Source of the DNA: TMED14 sp965657195
GTDB lineage: Bacteria > Bacteroidota > Bacteroidia > Flavobacteriales > Schleiferiaceae
Reading direction: 5' to 3'
Assembly: GCA_965657195.1 (NCBI GenBank)
Contig: CBFHNK010000013.1
Coordinates: forward strand, 1-35,792
Length of the DNA stretch: 35,792 nucleotides
Of the stretch, positions 21,233-29,719 are shown one piece after another. The position numbers and the translations under genes were made by a program. Each line of letters opens with the position of its first letter. The first letter of the stretch is position 1. Below the pieces are notes generated by a model. It worked only from the letters and a program-made list of their open reading frames with translations. It searched no databases and had not been told where the DNA came from.

Positions 21233-23437
21233 TTACAACTTGCTTACGCGGTAGGTGGTGGCGCCCAAGGCATGCTCGACGCGCAGTAGGTAGTTGCCTG
21301 ACGCCAATCCGCTCAAATCAAGCTCATTGCGGCCCTCTTTGTGGCGGCCCTGCAGTACGACGCGGCCCTGCAGGTCGAGAAGCGTATAGACCGCATCCGA
21401 ACCCTCGACGACCAAAATGTTCGCCGTCGGGTTGGGGAATACCATCACGCTCGGAACTCCGCACACGGGCAATCCCACGGTTGACTGCGGGAGTGCCGTT
21501 GAATCGAGCGAAATGTTGATTCCAACGAAGTCGTCGTTGTTGCGGGGCAGCACGCGGAAGTTGCTGAATCCGTAGAACAGGATGCCCTCGACGGCGTCCA
21601 TGTTCATCGTGTCATTAACCACAATCGGGTCCACAAACATCTCACCGTCAATGGTATCGTAGCGCATGTCGGTCACCATCTGCACGTACAGCGACCCGTA
21701 GGCGGTGTTGGACTGACGGCCGGCCATCACGAGGGTGCGGTTCCAGTAGCTGGCGCCCACGTTTTGCGACACGGCAAAGTCTCCGAAGCCCAAGTTCGTG
21801 TTCGACACGTACAACTTGGCTTGGTTGGGGTCCTCGAGGCGCACGTAGCAGCCCTCGTGCTGTTCCCAGCCCCAGTTGGCCTTGCTGGCGCTGTCGCTCG
21901 GGTTGAGTACCGTCGGAACCGGCACCTGGCGGTTGCCGGTGCGTGAAACGCTTGAAACGTTCAAACGGGTCATGCCGAAGTATTCCTCCACCGTTCCGCT
22001 CACCAAAACCTCTTCTTCACGAAAGAACTGGGTGATGCCTGAGCCGGCGCACCAGATTCCGCTCCACGGACCGCCGTTGGCGTCCTGAATGTAGAGGTAG
22101 CCGAGGTCGTAGGGCTTGGTCGACGCAGTCACAATGCCCTTTACCGTCACGTTTTGGCCCAAGAACGGAGAGTTTCCGTTGCTCGCGAGGCTGTACTGAA
22201 TGTCGTAAATCTTCATTCCGCCGGCGCGCACCGTGTAATAGTCAAAGTTGGGCTGAGCCTGGCCCACCGGAGTCGTAGGGTAGTACGAAACGTTGCCGTC
22301 GTCGTCCTTGGCTTTAATGTAGTAGCGCACTAGCGTGCCGTCGGGGGCGCTGGGCAAGCTGAACTCGTACTCGTCGGTCGACCCGGCGACCAGGGCCATC
22401 GTGGCCTTGGTGAACTGCGTGGGCTGAAGTGTGGCGTTCGTCGTGTAGAAGACGTGTACGGAATCGACGGTTCCGTCAAAATCCGTAATCGTGCACACCA
22501 AATCGGGGCTCTGGTTGGGCGTCGGAACCATCGGGTCGCGCTCAAACTGGCTGATGTAGGGCGGAGCGTACGCGATTTGGTAGTGCGACGCGTCGAACGG
22601 GTTCAGCTCGTAGCCGCGGGTTCCGCCGCCCGTAAAGCAGCCATTGCCGTCGTGGCGTAGCACCCCCTTTAGGCTGCTGTAAAAGGTACCTGGAACTGGA
22701 GGCACGAACGACCCAGTCACCTGCGGCGAAGCAGGATTAACCGTTTGGTAGCTGGGGAGCTTTTGCGCCAAAAAGCGGTCAGAAACATTGATTTTGTTGC
22801 CCGCGGCATCTACTACGTTGAAACTGATACGGTTTCCGCCGAATGAAATCACCTCGGTAACGGTCACGTTCTGGAATTCGACAAAGGCATTTTCCCACTG
22901 CTCACCAGTGGTTGGAATATTGACGCGCTGTGCATCGTTGAGAAGTCCGACGGCCACTGGAGCCGAGGTCGGAACCGCGCGGGTACCCAAGATCGTCATC
23001 GAGCTGGCGCTCGTGGCTTCGAGCTGGGTTCCGTTGTTGTAGGTTCCTACTTTGCCTACGAATTCGATCAGGTCGCCCGCCACGAGGTACTCGACGTTCG
23101 GAAGCGTCACCAATTGGTTTTGCGCATTCGTGTAGACGCCCATGACCTCCATTCCGCGAAACGCACCGGCGGCGCCCTGCGCCGCGGTGTCCACGATAAA
23201 GAAGAAGGGACGGTGTCCGCCCTGAACCGAACCCGACGGAACCTCAGATAGGTTGCCCGGAGTCACGACGATTCCGACGGTGCGCACGATCTGGCCTTCG
23301 AAGCCGGACGAGTCGTTGCATGCCGCGAGCTGCGACGGCGAAACGTACTGCAGCGTCGTGATGGGGTAGTAGGTCTGTGCCGCAGCCGAAAATCCGAGGG
23401 CCAAGGCGATCAAGTGTAGGATGTGCTTCATGATCAT
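21233..23437 (-). CDS. T9SS-secreted OB-fold-type protein
   Basis: A 734-residue secreted protein: signal peptide (MKHILHLIALALGFSAAAQ), an N-terminal domain with the pattern GQIVRTVGIVVTPGNLSEVPSG...FFIVDTA...YLVAGDLIEFVGKV, an Ig/FN3-like middle part (VCTITDFDGTVDSVHVFYTT, EFSLPSAPDGTLVRYYIKAKDDDGN), a second OB-like segment (FLGQNVTVKGIVTAS..YLYIQDANGGPWSGI..EVLVSGTVEEYFGMTRLNV), and a T9SS type A sorting domain (VMVFPNPTANILVVEG to the end). OB-fold segments like these also occur in the 1312-residue protein. The start is ATG 23437, overlapping the upstream stop as ATGA; ATG 23431 is an equally good alternative. Confidence 0.88.
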   Translation of the reverse strand: MIMKHILHLIALALGFSAAAQTYYPITTLQYVSPSQLAACNDSSGFEGQIVRTVGIVVTPGNLSEVPSGSVQGGHRPFFFIVDTAAQGAAGAFRGMEVMGVYTNAQNQLVTLPNVEYLVAGDLIEFVGKVGTYNNGTQLEATSASSMTILGTRAVPTSAPVAVGLLNDAQRVNIPTTGEQWENAFVEFQNVTVTEVISFGGNRISFNVVDAAGNKINVSDRFLAQKLPSYQTVNPASPQVTGSFVPPVPGTFYSSLKGVLRHDGNGCFTGGGTRGYELNPFDASHYQIAYAPPYISQFERDPMVPTPNQSPDLVCTITDFDGTVDSVHVFYTTNATLQPTQFTKATMALVAGSTDEYEFSLPSAPDGTLVRYYIKAKDDDGNVSYYPTTPVGQAQPNFDYYTVRAGGMKIYDIQYSLASNGNSPFLGQNVTVKGIVTASTKPYDLGYLYIQDANGGPWSGIWCAGSGITQFFREEEVLVSGTVEEYFGMTRLNVSSVSRTGNRQVPVPTVLNPSDSASKANWGWEQHEGCYVRLEDPNQAKLYVSNTNLGFGDFAVSQNVGASYWNRTLVMAGRQSNTAYGSLYVQMVTDMRYDTIDGEMFVDPIVVNDTMNMDAVEGILFYGFSNFRVLPRNNDDFVGINISLDSTALPQSTVGLPVCGVPSVMVFPNPTANILVVEGSDAVYTLLDLQGRVVLQGRHKEGRNELDLSGLASGNYLLRVEHALGATTYRVSKL

Positions 23438-25557
23438 TTGATTAAAGTAAAGTGTCCAGAAAAAGTTTCGCCGGTGTCGAGGTTAAGAACGGTATATCGG
23501 TACAGCCCGTGGGCTACAATTTGGCGGTCCTTTGACAAAATGTCCCAGGCGAATTCTCCGCCAGGCAGCAGCACGGTCTGCTCACTGGGGTCGGCAAAGG
23601 TGCGGAACCAACGCTGGCTCAATTGATCCGATCCACCCGCGTCGTGCTGCAGCACGTCCAGCAGGTCGCCAGCGGGTGAATGCACTCGGATTTCGGCGCG
23701 TGCCGGCAAGTTGGCAAACATTAAACGGCGGCTTTCGTCCTGAAAACTACTGGTGCCCTCCCAGGCGGCTCCGGCATAGTACGGATTGGGGTAGACGTAG
23801 GGCGGATTGCTAGCCATGCTCACCTGGGCCGGCGTACCCGGGAAAGCCCGCACGCTGCTTTGGTTGAAGCTGGATTCCAGGGACTCGAGTTGGGTCGCGG
23901 GGTCACCTTGGTCAAAGGCGGTCACGGCAAGGGCGCGCTGCCATCCATTAGGGAGGTTCTCGAGGCGCAAACCGTAGCGGTAGGTTAGTGTATCACCTTG
24001 AAATTGAACGGGTTCAGTGAGTCGAATGGCGTCGAGTCCCGTCTCGTAGAACACGCCGTCCCCGGTCTGGTCCCATTCGCCGTACAATCGGAAGTCTTCG
24101 GCATTGCGCTGGTCGTCGTCGACGTCAAATCCCACTTGGCTGACGTACACGCGGTAGCCGGCGAAGTCTTCGCGTTGGCTGATGGGGTCGATGCTGCGCT
24201 CGCTGCGGTCGGTCCAAAAGAGATCGACATGGCCGTCGCCCGGAATAGCGCGTACTTGCGGGGCATCGGGAGGACTCGGAAGAATGTAGCGCGTGATTTC
24301 ACCGTTGCCGTCGCGGTCTTCGCCAGCGTCAAGCACCCCATTGAAGTTCTGGTCCTCACCGTTGTAGCAGGTCTGGGCCCACTGGGCGTTGGCGAGCAGT
24401 CGGCTGCGCTGTTCGGGGCTGTTGACGGCGTTGGACTGCCCATCGTCGACCTTTTTGGCAAACACAAAGGCAAAGGCGACATTGATCTCGTCGCCGGGGG
24501 CGAAGTTTTGAAAGGGTCCCACGCTCACGAGGTCCGAACGGTTGCCCGTGGCGTTGAGCTGGGCCTGAATGTTGGCGCCGGTGCCGGCCGCGCAGGCGGC
24601 TCCGCTTGGATTTGACCAGCAGGGATCCAGGTTGAGTCCCTGCGACATCTTGATGTAGCGCTGGTCGTCGGTGGTCGGGAAGAAGTACAGCGACTGCCCG
24701 GAGTTGTTGAAAACCCATGCGTTGTAGTGGTCGCCAAGCCCGTCGACCTGCGGGTGGTGGAATCCGAATTTGTCTTCAGCCCCGAGAAACTTTTGGCCGA
24801 TGTACGAATCCGTCCATCCCGGATCGCCGTTGGCGTCAAAGCAGTACGCCATCTGTAAGCTGTCTACGTAGCCGTTGCCGCCCTGTTGGTAGAACACGGC
24901 TCCGCCCGAGCCCGCCGGAGTGCGGTTGATGTTGCGCACCACAGTATTGGCCCACAGCGCGGCGTAGACGTCGTCGTAGGTTTCGATTCCGACATTCTTG
25001 AGCGTAACGTCCACAACTACAAAGAAGTCGCTAAACCTGTAGTTCCAGTTGTAGGTGTTCATCGTCATGGCGATGCCCATCGGAGTCAGGTGGTTGCTGA
25101 TCGGAATCGTCGTTCCGGGAATCAATATGTTGGTGTCCACGCAGGTGGCGCTGAAGTCTTGGTGCGAAACCGCGTTTACGCGGTAGTTCGGGTGGTCCTT
25201 GAGCGACGAAGTCTCGCTGAGCGTCGAAGCCGGAGTAAATTCAAAACCACCACGGCCCGGAGCGTAGCCTTGGGGAGCGTCGTAGGCGGAGCTGCTCACG
25301 CGGATTCCGCCGCCTTGGTCGGTTCCGCCGACCCAAATTCCGGATTCAAAAAGGTGTTCGGTTCCCGAGCCGGCCGGGTATTCGCACGAGGGCATGCCGG
25401 TTCCGTCGCGGTAGCCGCGAAAGGCGTTGCCAAAGGTTCCGACGTTGGTAACCGTAAGTCGCGCTTGGCCCGCCGAAGTGCTTCGCTCTTGAAACGACTG
25501 TGCCCAACTCGCCCCGAAGGGTGCAGCACATACGAGGACAAGTAAAAGGCGTTTCAT
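23434..25557 (-). CDS. Secreted FN3 protein with FlgD-like C-terminus
   Basis: A 707-residue exported protein: signal peptide 1-19 (ending SWAQ), a long N-terminal beta-rich region of about 400 residues (TVTNVGTFGNAFRGYRDGTGMP, FESGIWVGG), a calcium-binding stretch with EF-hand/dockerin-like Asp-rich loops at about 400-421 (EDQNFNGVLDAGE, DRDGNGE), a fibronectin III domain at about 428-570, and a C-terminal FlgD-Ig/T9SS-like domain (VYPNPYYAG at 588, FAWDILSKDRQIVAHGLYRYTV, ending GHFTLIK). Proteins of this build are found next to PorV/PorQ and TonB receptors in several phyla, but their role is not known. Overlaps both neighbours as ATGA. Confidence 0.86.
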   Translation of the reverse strand: MKRLLLVLVCAAPFGASWAQSFQERSTSAGQARLTVTNVGTFGNAFRGYRDGTGMPSCEYPAGSGTEHLFESGIWVGGTDQGGGIRVSSSAYDAPQGYAPGRGGFEFTPASTLSETSSLKDHPNYRVNAVSHQDFSATCVDTNILIPGTTIPISNHLTPMGIAMTMNTYNWNYRFSDFFVVVDVTLKNVGIETYDDVYAALWANTVVRNINRTPAGSGGAVFYQQGGNGYVDSLQMAYCFDANGDPGWTDSYIGQKFLGAEDKFGFHHPQVDGLGDHYNAWVFNNSGQSLYFFPTTDDQRYIKMSQGLNLDPCWSNPSGAACAAGTGANIQAQLNATGNRSDLVSVGPFQNFAPGDEINVAFAFVFAKKVDDGQSNAVNSPEQRSRLLANAQWAQTCYNGEDQNFNGVLDAGEDRDGNGEITRYILPSPPDAPQVRAIPGDGHVDLFWTDRSERSIDPISQREDFAGYRVYVSQVGFDVDDDQRNAEDFRLYGEWDQTGDGVFYETGLDAIRLTEPVQFQGDTLTYRYGLRLENLPNGWQRALAVTAFDQGDPATQLESLESSFNQSSVRAFPGTPAQVSMASNPPYVYPNPYYAGAAWEGTSSFQDESRRLMFANLPARAEIRVHSPAGDLLDVLQHDAGGSDQLSQRWFRTFADPSEQTVLLPGGEFAWDILSKDRQIVAHGLYRYTVLNLDTGETFSGHFTLIK

Positions 25558-26837
25558 CGGAGGGAGGCAAATTTAGTCCTTCCGGACGCGTCAGTGATGC
25601 GCAGCGTGACCCAACCTCGGTACACGGCGTCGGAACGCCAGCGTGGCGCGCCCGCAGGCCAAACGCTTCGGGCGATCAGCCGCCCTGCGGCATCAACCAC
25701 GTCGACGGTCCACTCTTCGTGGGCTTCGATTCGCTGCAGAATAACGTGCCCGTCAAGGTCTGTAGCGCGCTGTACATGGTCGCGGAATTCTTCAAGTCCT
25801 ATACCGAGCCGGTCGACCTCGAAGTCGGCAACTACGGGCAAGTGGTCAGAGAGCTCATAGAGGGCGGTGAGTACGGTGGCGGGCACGGAATTATTGGTTC
25901 CGCTGTTGATGGCGCTGTTGAAGTGCAGGCCGTCGTTCCCTACGGGGTGCAGGCTGCCAGGTAGGTAGCGCATTCGCGATGCTGCGGTCATCGGAACGCT
26001 GTTGACCAAAATATGGTCGAGTCGGTCGTCGAGTCCGCCCCCTGAAAAGCATCCGTCGTTGGTTTGGCCGTCGCGCGTAGATTGGGTGTGCCACGCGGCG
26101 AAGGTCCCGTTGTTGTTCCAGTTGCCCAAGACATTCTCGGGATCTTTGAATCGGATTCCGGCGTTGCTGTAGTTCAAAAGCTGCTGAAATCCAGCTTCTT
26201 GACTCTTATTCATATTGAGGTCGCCCGCCAAGAGGTAGACGTCGTCGCGCGGGTTCGAAGCCAAGTGGTTCATCAAAGCCTCGCATGCTTTTTGGCGCGC
26301 AGTGAGGTCACCAGCGGTACTGCCTGCCTTAAAGTGTGCGGCGAATACCGTAAAGAACAGGGTGTCGGGGTTCCACGCGAGGAGGGAATCTTTGTAGTAG
26401 AACCGAATCACATCGATTCCGCGGACCAACGTGTTGTTTTGCAGGTCGTTGCTAATTATAGACTGCGACTTTAAACCTAATTTGGTCTGGTCGTAGTAGA
26501 TGGCGTTGATCAGCGAGCTTCCGTTGGTGTAGAGGTCAGTGGCGGCCCAGCGTGAGATTCCGTTGGTATTCAGGCTGAAGTTGAGAATGCGCCCGTGGGC
26601 AGTGGCGTTGCTGCCGTCAACCTCATTGCACACCAAAATGTCGGGTTGGGTGTGCGCGACCACGGTGCTCAACCAAGCTTCTTTGGCCCCAGGAGGGTTG
26701 TTGGACGACGTACAAAAGGAGGTAAATGCCCTAAAGTAGGTGAGGTTGTAGGTCATTACCCGTAAGTTCACGGGGTTTTGCCCAGCTAATCCACTGGAAA
26801 TCAATAACAAAAATAAAGCTGACCAAAACCTTTGCAC
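25554..26837 (-). CDS. Secreted endonuclease/exonuclease/phosphatase family protein
   Basis: A 427-residue extracellular enzyme of the EEP (DNase I-like) superfamily, which cleaves phosphodiester or phosphomonoester bonds. All catalytic blocks are present: TYN with N31, CNEVDG with E72, AAHFKAGS with H168, AGDLNMN with D205 and N207, LDDRLDHI with D274-H275, and LSDHLPV with D331-H332. A C-terminal T9SS-like domain ends GWVTLRITDASGRTKFASLR. The GTG at 26837 was chosen because it follows a perfect -7 box by five bases and gives a clean signal peptide (QRFWSALFLLLISSGLAGQ); the TTG at 26858 would lie upstream of the expected transcription start. First gene of the eight-gene locus. Substrate (DNA, RNA, sugar phosphate) not determined. 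Confidence 0.9.
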   Translation of the reverse strand: MQRFWSALFLLLISSGLAGQNPVNLRVMTYNLTYFRAFTSFCTSSNNPPGAKEAWLSTVVAHTQPDILVCNEVDGSNATAHGRILNFSLNTNGISRWAATDLYTNGSSLINAIYYDQTKLGLKSQSIISNDLQNNTLVRGIDVIRFYYKDSLLAWNPDTLFFTVFAAHFKAGSTAGDLTARQKACEALMNHLASNPRDDVYLLAGDLNMNKSQEAGFQQLLNYSNAGIRFKDPENVLGNWNNNGTFAAWHTQSTRDGQTNDGCFSGGGLDDRLDHILVNSVPMTAASRMRYLPGSLHPVGNDGLHFNSAINSGTNNSVPATVLTALYELSDHLPVVADFEVDRLGIGLEEFRDHVQRATDLDGHVILQRIEAHEEWTVDVVDAAGRLIARSVWPAGAPRWRSDAVYRGWVTLRITDASGRTKFASLR

Positions 26838-26842
26838 AGCTT

Positions 26843-26850
26843 CAAAGTTA
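26843..26850 (-). promoter_or_regulatory. -7 element of the envelope locus
   Basis: TAACTTTG on the minus strand, perfect match, five bases before the GTG start of the EEP gene; predicts a leaderless mRNA for the 16-kb locus. No -33 box seen. Confidence 0.55.
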
Positions 26851-26877
26851 GGTCGCAATGAGGGGCTCTGGCATGTT

Positions 26878-26947
26878 GTTAAATAGTTAATTTGGTGGTA
26901 AATGTTTGTTAAGCGGGTAAAGCGCTTTGCCGCTTCACGTACTTTTG
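26878..26947 (+). promoter_or_regulatory. Intergenic control region with GTTAA/GGTAAA repeats and response-regulator promoter
   Basis: TACTTTTG (26940-26947) is a perfect -7 box 18 bases before the response-regulator ATG. Upstream, GTTAA occurs at 26878, 26886 and 26908, and GTAAA at 26898 and 26917, roughly one helical turn apart. OmpR/PhoB-type regulators bind direct repeats with about 11-base spacing, so this could be a binding region for autoregulation and for the divergent locus. The spacing is uneven and the sequence AT-rich, so this is weak. Confidence 0.35.
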
Positions 26948-26965
26948 ACGCATTATAAAACGGGT

Positions 26966-27646
26966 ATGGCCAAGAAACCGACTATTCTTCTCGTCGACGA
27001 CGACCCGGACATTCGGGAATTCGTGACGTTTAACCTCGCCAAAGAGGGCTACAATGTGGTCACGGCCAAAGACGGAGCTGAGGGCGTAGAAGCCGTTAAA
27101 AAGCATCGCCCTGATCTGGTCTTACTTGATGTCATGATGCCAGGGATGGACGGAATCGAAGCCTGTGAGGCCATTCGTACCAATCCCGACATTGCGTCAA
27201 CGCTCATTGCATTCTTGAGTGCGCGCGGAGAGGATTACAGCCAAGTTGCTGGTTTTGATGCCGGAGCCGATGACTACATCACCAAACCTATCCGCCCAAA
27301 AGTTCTGGTGAGCCGTGTAAAGGCATTGCTGCGTCGCAATGTCAAAGAGTCGGAGCCGGTGGGAAACATTGAGCGAGGCGACCTTCTCATTAATCTCGAA
27401 AAATACCAAGTATTTCGAGACGGGAACGTGGTAGAAATGCCTCGAAAGGAGTTTGAATTACTTCACTTGCTCGCGAGCAAGCCGGGTAAGGTGTTTTCGC
27501 GGGACTCAATCATGGACCGTGTTTGGGGTTCTGAAGTCGTGGTCGGAGGGCGCACCATCGACGTGCACATCCGCAAAATCCGCGAAAAAATCGGCGACGA
27601 CCGAATCAAGACGATTAAAGGCGTCGGCTACAAATTCGAGGAGTAA
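26966..27646 (+). CDS. OmpR/PhoB-family response regulator
   Basis: A 226-residue DNA-binding regulator. Receiver domain 1-120 with acidic pocket D11-D12-D13, phosphorylation site D55 (LVLLDVMMPGMDG), S85 and K107. The C-terminal winged helix runs from about 130 to 226 (FELLHLLASKPGKVFSRDSI, GGRTIDVHIRKIREKIGDDRI, KTIKGVGYKF). ATG 26966 gives the normal start MAKKPTILLVDDD; the TTG 39 bases upstream lies before the predicted transcription start. Nine bases separate it from the kinase gene, so the two form an operon. PhoB-like by overall resemblance, but the stimulus is not determined. Confidence 0.95.
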   Translation: MAKKPTILLVDDDPDIREFVTFNLAKEGYNVVTAKDGAEGVEAVKKHRPDLVLLDVMMPGMDGIEACEAIRTNPDIASTLIAFLSARGEDYSQVAGFDAGADDYITKPIRPKVLVSRVKALLRRNVKESEPVGNIERGDLLINLEKYQVFRDGNVVEMPRKEFELLHLLASKPGKVFSRDSIMDRVWGSEVVVGGRTIDVHIRKIREKIGDDRIKTIKGVGYKFEE

Positions 27647-27655
27647 CTTCGGGGC

Positions 27656-28729
27656 GTGCTCGACCGTCCAGAACGCATCGCTTTTTTTATCGCAGCCCTC
27701 TTAGGGCCCGTAGTTTGGTTTGTCATGTTCGCCATGTTCGAACTAGTGACCACCGACGATGGGGCTCTGCCGTTGCCGATCCAGGAGGTTCCGTACCTCG
27801 AGATCACCCTGTTAAGTATGTTCATCGCGAGCTCGACTGCGTTTTTGACGGAATACCTGATCCGCCGATTTCTTTATTCACGTCTGCTCAAGATCTACAA
27901 AGTCATATCGAACCCTGATCGCTACCAAACCTCGTTGATGGCAGATGCAGAAGAGATTGGCAAAGTTGAAATGGAGGTGGCCTCATGGGCACAGAAAAAG
28001 TCAAGTGAACTCAACAGCCTTCAGCTGAGAGACGACGTGCGTCGCGAGTTCATCGCCAACCTCTCGCATGAGTTGCGTACGCCGATTTTTAATATTCAAG
28101 GCTACGTACTGACACTGCTCGATGGAGTCAAGGACCAAAAGGTCCGCAAGGAGTACCTGAAAAAGGCATCTCGAAACGTGGAGCGTATGATTCGACTCGT
28201 TCAGGATATGGATGTGCTCGCGCGCTTAGAGTCGGACCAACTTGTCCTCCAGAAAGAGGCCTACAGCTTGACCGAGCAAATTGAGGATGCGCTTGAACAG
28301 ATGTCAGACCGCATTGCGCAACAGGGTTTGACCGTAGTTCGCGATTTTGATTCCGAATCGGATTCGGCTGTCTTTGCAGATCCGGAGCGCATGGATCAGG
28401 TAATTCTGAATTTAATATCGAATGCGATAAAGTATTCACGTGACGAGCCTGGTGGATTTGTGCGGGTGGCGATCGAAGATTCCGGCGACAAAACCTATAA
28501 CGTCATCATTGAAGATAACGGTCTCGGAATCGCCAAAGAAGACCTTGGTCGCGTGTTTGAACGTTTTTACCGCGGAGACCGAAGCCGAACGCGCACGAAG
28601 AAAATTGGCGGCACTGGGCTTGGATTGGCCATCGTGAAGCACATCGTAGAGGCCCATGGTCACGCGATTAAGGTGACGTCGACTCAAGGGATCGGAACCG
28701 CGTTTTCGTTTACAATGTCAAAGGCCTAG
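27656..28729 (+). CDS. Sensor histidine kinase (PhoR-like)
   Basis: A 357-residue inner-membrane kinase, partner of the preceding regulator. Two membrane segments (about 8-30 and 47-66) with only a short loop between, so little extracytoplasmic sensor. A dimerisation/phosphoacceptor helix follows with H138 in NLSHELRTPIFNIQGY; then N box N256 (NLISNAIKYS), G1 DNGLGI at 287-292, F box FERFYRGD at 301-308 and G2 GGTGLGLAI at 318-326. No HAMP or PAS domain is recognisable between membrane and kinase. The start is GTG 27656, nine bases after the regulator's stop; later ATGs would remove part of the first helix. PhoR of phosphate sensing also has a small periplasmic part, so a Pho role is possible but unproved. 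Confidence 0.94.
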   Translation: MLDRPERIAFFIAALLGPVVWFVMFAMFELVTTDDGALPLPIQEVPYLEITLLSMFIASSTAFLTEYLIRRFLYSRLLKIYKVISNPDRYQTSLMADAEEIGKVEMEVASWAQKKSSELNSLQLRDDVRREFIANLSHELRTPIFNIQGYVLTLLDGVKDQKVRKEYLKKASRNVERMIRLVQDMDVLARLESDQLVLQKEAYSLTEQIEDALEQMSDRIAQQGLTVVRDFDSESDSAVFADPERMDQVILNLISNAIKYSRDEPGGFVRVAIEDSGDKTYNVIIEDNGLGIAKEDLGRVFERFYRGDRSRTRTKKIGGTGLGLAIVKHIVEAHGHAIKVTSTQGIGTAFSFTMSKA

Positions 28730-28738
28730 CTTTAGGCC
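28723..28738. other. Small hairpin at the kinase 3' end
   Basis: GGCCTA-GCTT-TAGGCC, perfect six-base arms, overlapping the kinase stop codon (28727-28729). No T run follows, so it is not a convincing terminator. Confidence 0.35.
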
Positions 28739-28747
28739 GATAGCGAA

Positions 28748-28755
28748 TAGCTTTG
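28748..28755 (+). promoter_or_regulatory. -7 element of the tryptophan dioxygenase gene
   Basis: TAGCTTTG, perfect TAnnTTTG, four bases before the ATG; predicts a leaderless mRNA. No -33 match in place. Confidence 0.5.
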
Positions 28756-28759
28756 CCGC

Positions 28760-29719
28760 ATGACTACTTTCGATTCCGAATTACAGGAGCGCCTCGAGGC
28801 TCTTCACGCTAAATACGCTACATCAGGACAGTCACTTGTGGACTTTCTCGACGGACTGCTGGAAGCGGATTACATCACCTACTGGGACTACATTCGGCTC
28901 GATAGCCTTCTGAGCCTGCAGCAGCCACGGACTCCGCACCACGACGAGCCGATTTTTATCATGTACCACCAGATCACAGAGCTTTACTTCAAGCTGGTGC
29001 TGCACGAACTCGATGCCGCGGTAGCCGCTCCGATGCCCGGGACCGCCGACTGGACCCCTGCCCATACCGAGGCGCTTACCGAGCACGTGCGCCGCTGCAC
29101 CCGCTACTTTGGGGCTCTTGAACATTCGTTTGCGGTGATGACCGACGGCATGAACCGAGAACAGTTTCTGCGCTTTCGCATGGCGCTGATTCCGGCAAGC
29201 GGCTTTCAATCGGGGCAGTACCGCATGATCGAAATGGCTCTTGCGCGCCTGAACGAACTCGTCCACTTGGACGTGCGTGCCGACTACGCCGACGTGCACG
29301 ACCCCCTCGCGCTTTTGGACAAAATTTACTGGCGCGGAGGCGCAACCATCGCCGCGACCGGTGAAAAAACCTTGACCCTTAAGCAGTTTGAATCCAAATA
29401 CGCCAAAGTGTTTGCCGAGCGCGCTGTGGCCCTCAGCGGCCAGACGGTCTCGGACCGAGCCCGCATTTTGGTGGATCAGGGCGGAATGTCCGACGAACTT
29501 CGCCACGCGCTGCGCGAGCTCGACGCGCAAGTCAACGTCCGCTGGCCGATGCAGCACCTCAAGACGGCCGGTCGCTACCTCGCCAAGCAGCCCAGCGACA
29601 CGCGGGCTACGGGCGGAACCAACTGGCCGAAGTACCTGCCGCCGAAGTTTCAGCTTCGCATCGCGTTTCCGTTTTTATGGACGGACGCCGAGCGCGAAGC
29701 CTGGGGCACGAGTAGCTAG
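28760..29719 (+). CDS. kynA: Tryptophan 2,3-dioxygenase
   Basis: A 319-residue haem enzyme that opens the indole ring of tryptophan to N-formylkynurenine, the first step of the kynurenine pathway. Visible signatures: DYITYWDYIRLDSLLSLQQP (37-56), HHDEPIFIMYHQITELYFK (60-78, including the active-site His), MALIPASGFQSGQYRMIE, and RWPMQHLKTAGRYL with H266 as the likely proximal haem ligand, followed by TGGTNWPKYLPP, which replaces the GTGGSSG loop of other members. Length fits the Bacteroidetes subtype. No kynureninase or kynurenine monooxygenase gene lies nearby. The stop TAG (29717-29719) overlaps the stop of the convergent glycosyltransferase gene inside a heptad repeat. Confidence 0.94.
   Translation: MTTFDSELQERLEALHAKYATSGQSLVDFLDGLLEADYITYWDYIRLDSLLSLQQPRTPHHDEPIFIMYHQITELYFKLVLHELDAAVAAPMPGTADWTPAHTEALTEHVRRCTRYFGALEHSFAVMTDGMNREQFLRFRMALIPASGFQSGQYRMIEMALARLNELVHLDVRADYADVHDPLALLDKIYWRGGATIAATGEKTLTLKQFESKYAKVFAERAVALSGQTVSDRARILVDQGGMSDELRHALRELDAQVNVRWPMQHLKTAGRYLAKQPSDTRATGGTNWPKYLPPKFQLRIAFPFLWTDAEREAWGTSS

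Noticed and set aside
26838..26858. TTG start at 26858 for the EEP nuclease
   Set aside because: It lies upstream of the perfect -7 box TAACTTTG, so it would not be transcribed from that promoter, and the GTG at 26837 gives a better signal peptide.
28723..28738. Terminator after the histidine kinase
   Set aside because: The six-base hairpin is not followed by a T run and overlaps the stop codon.
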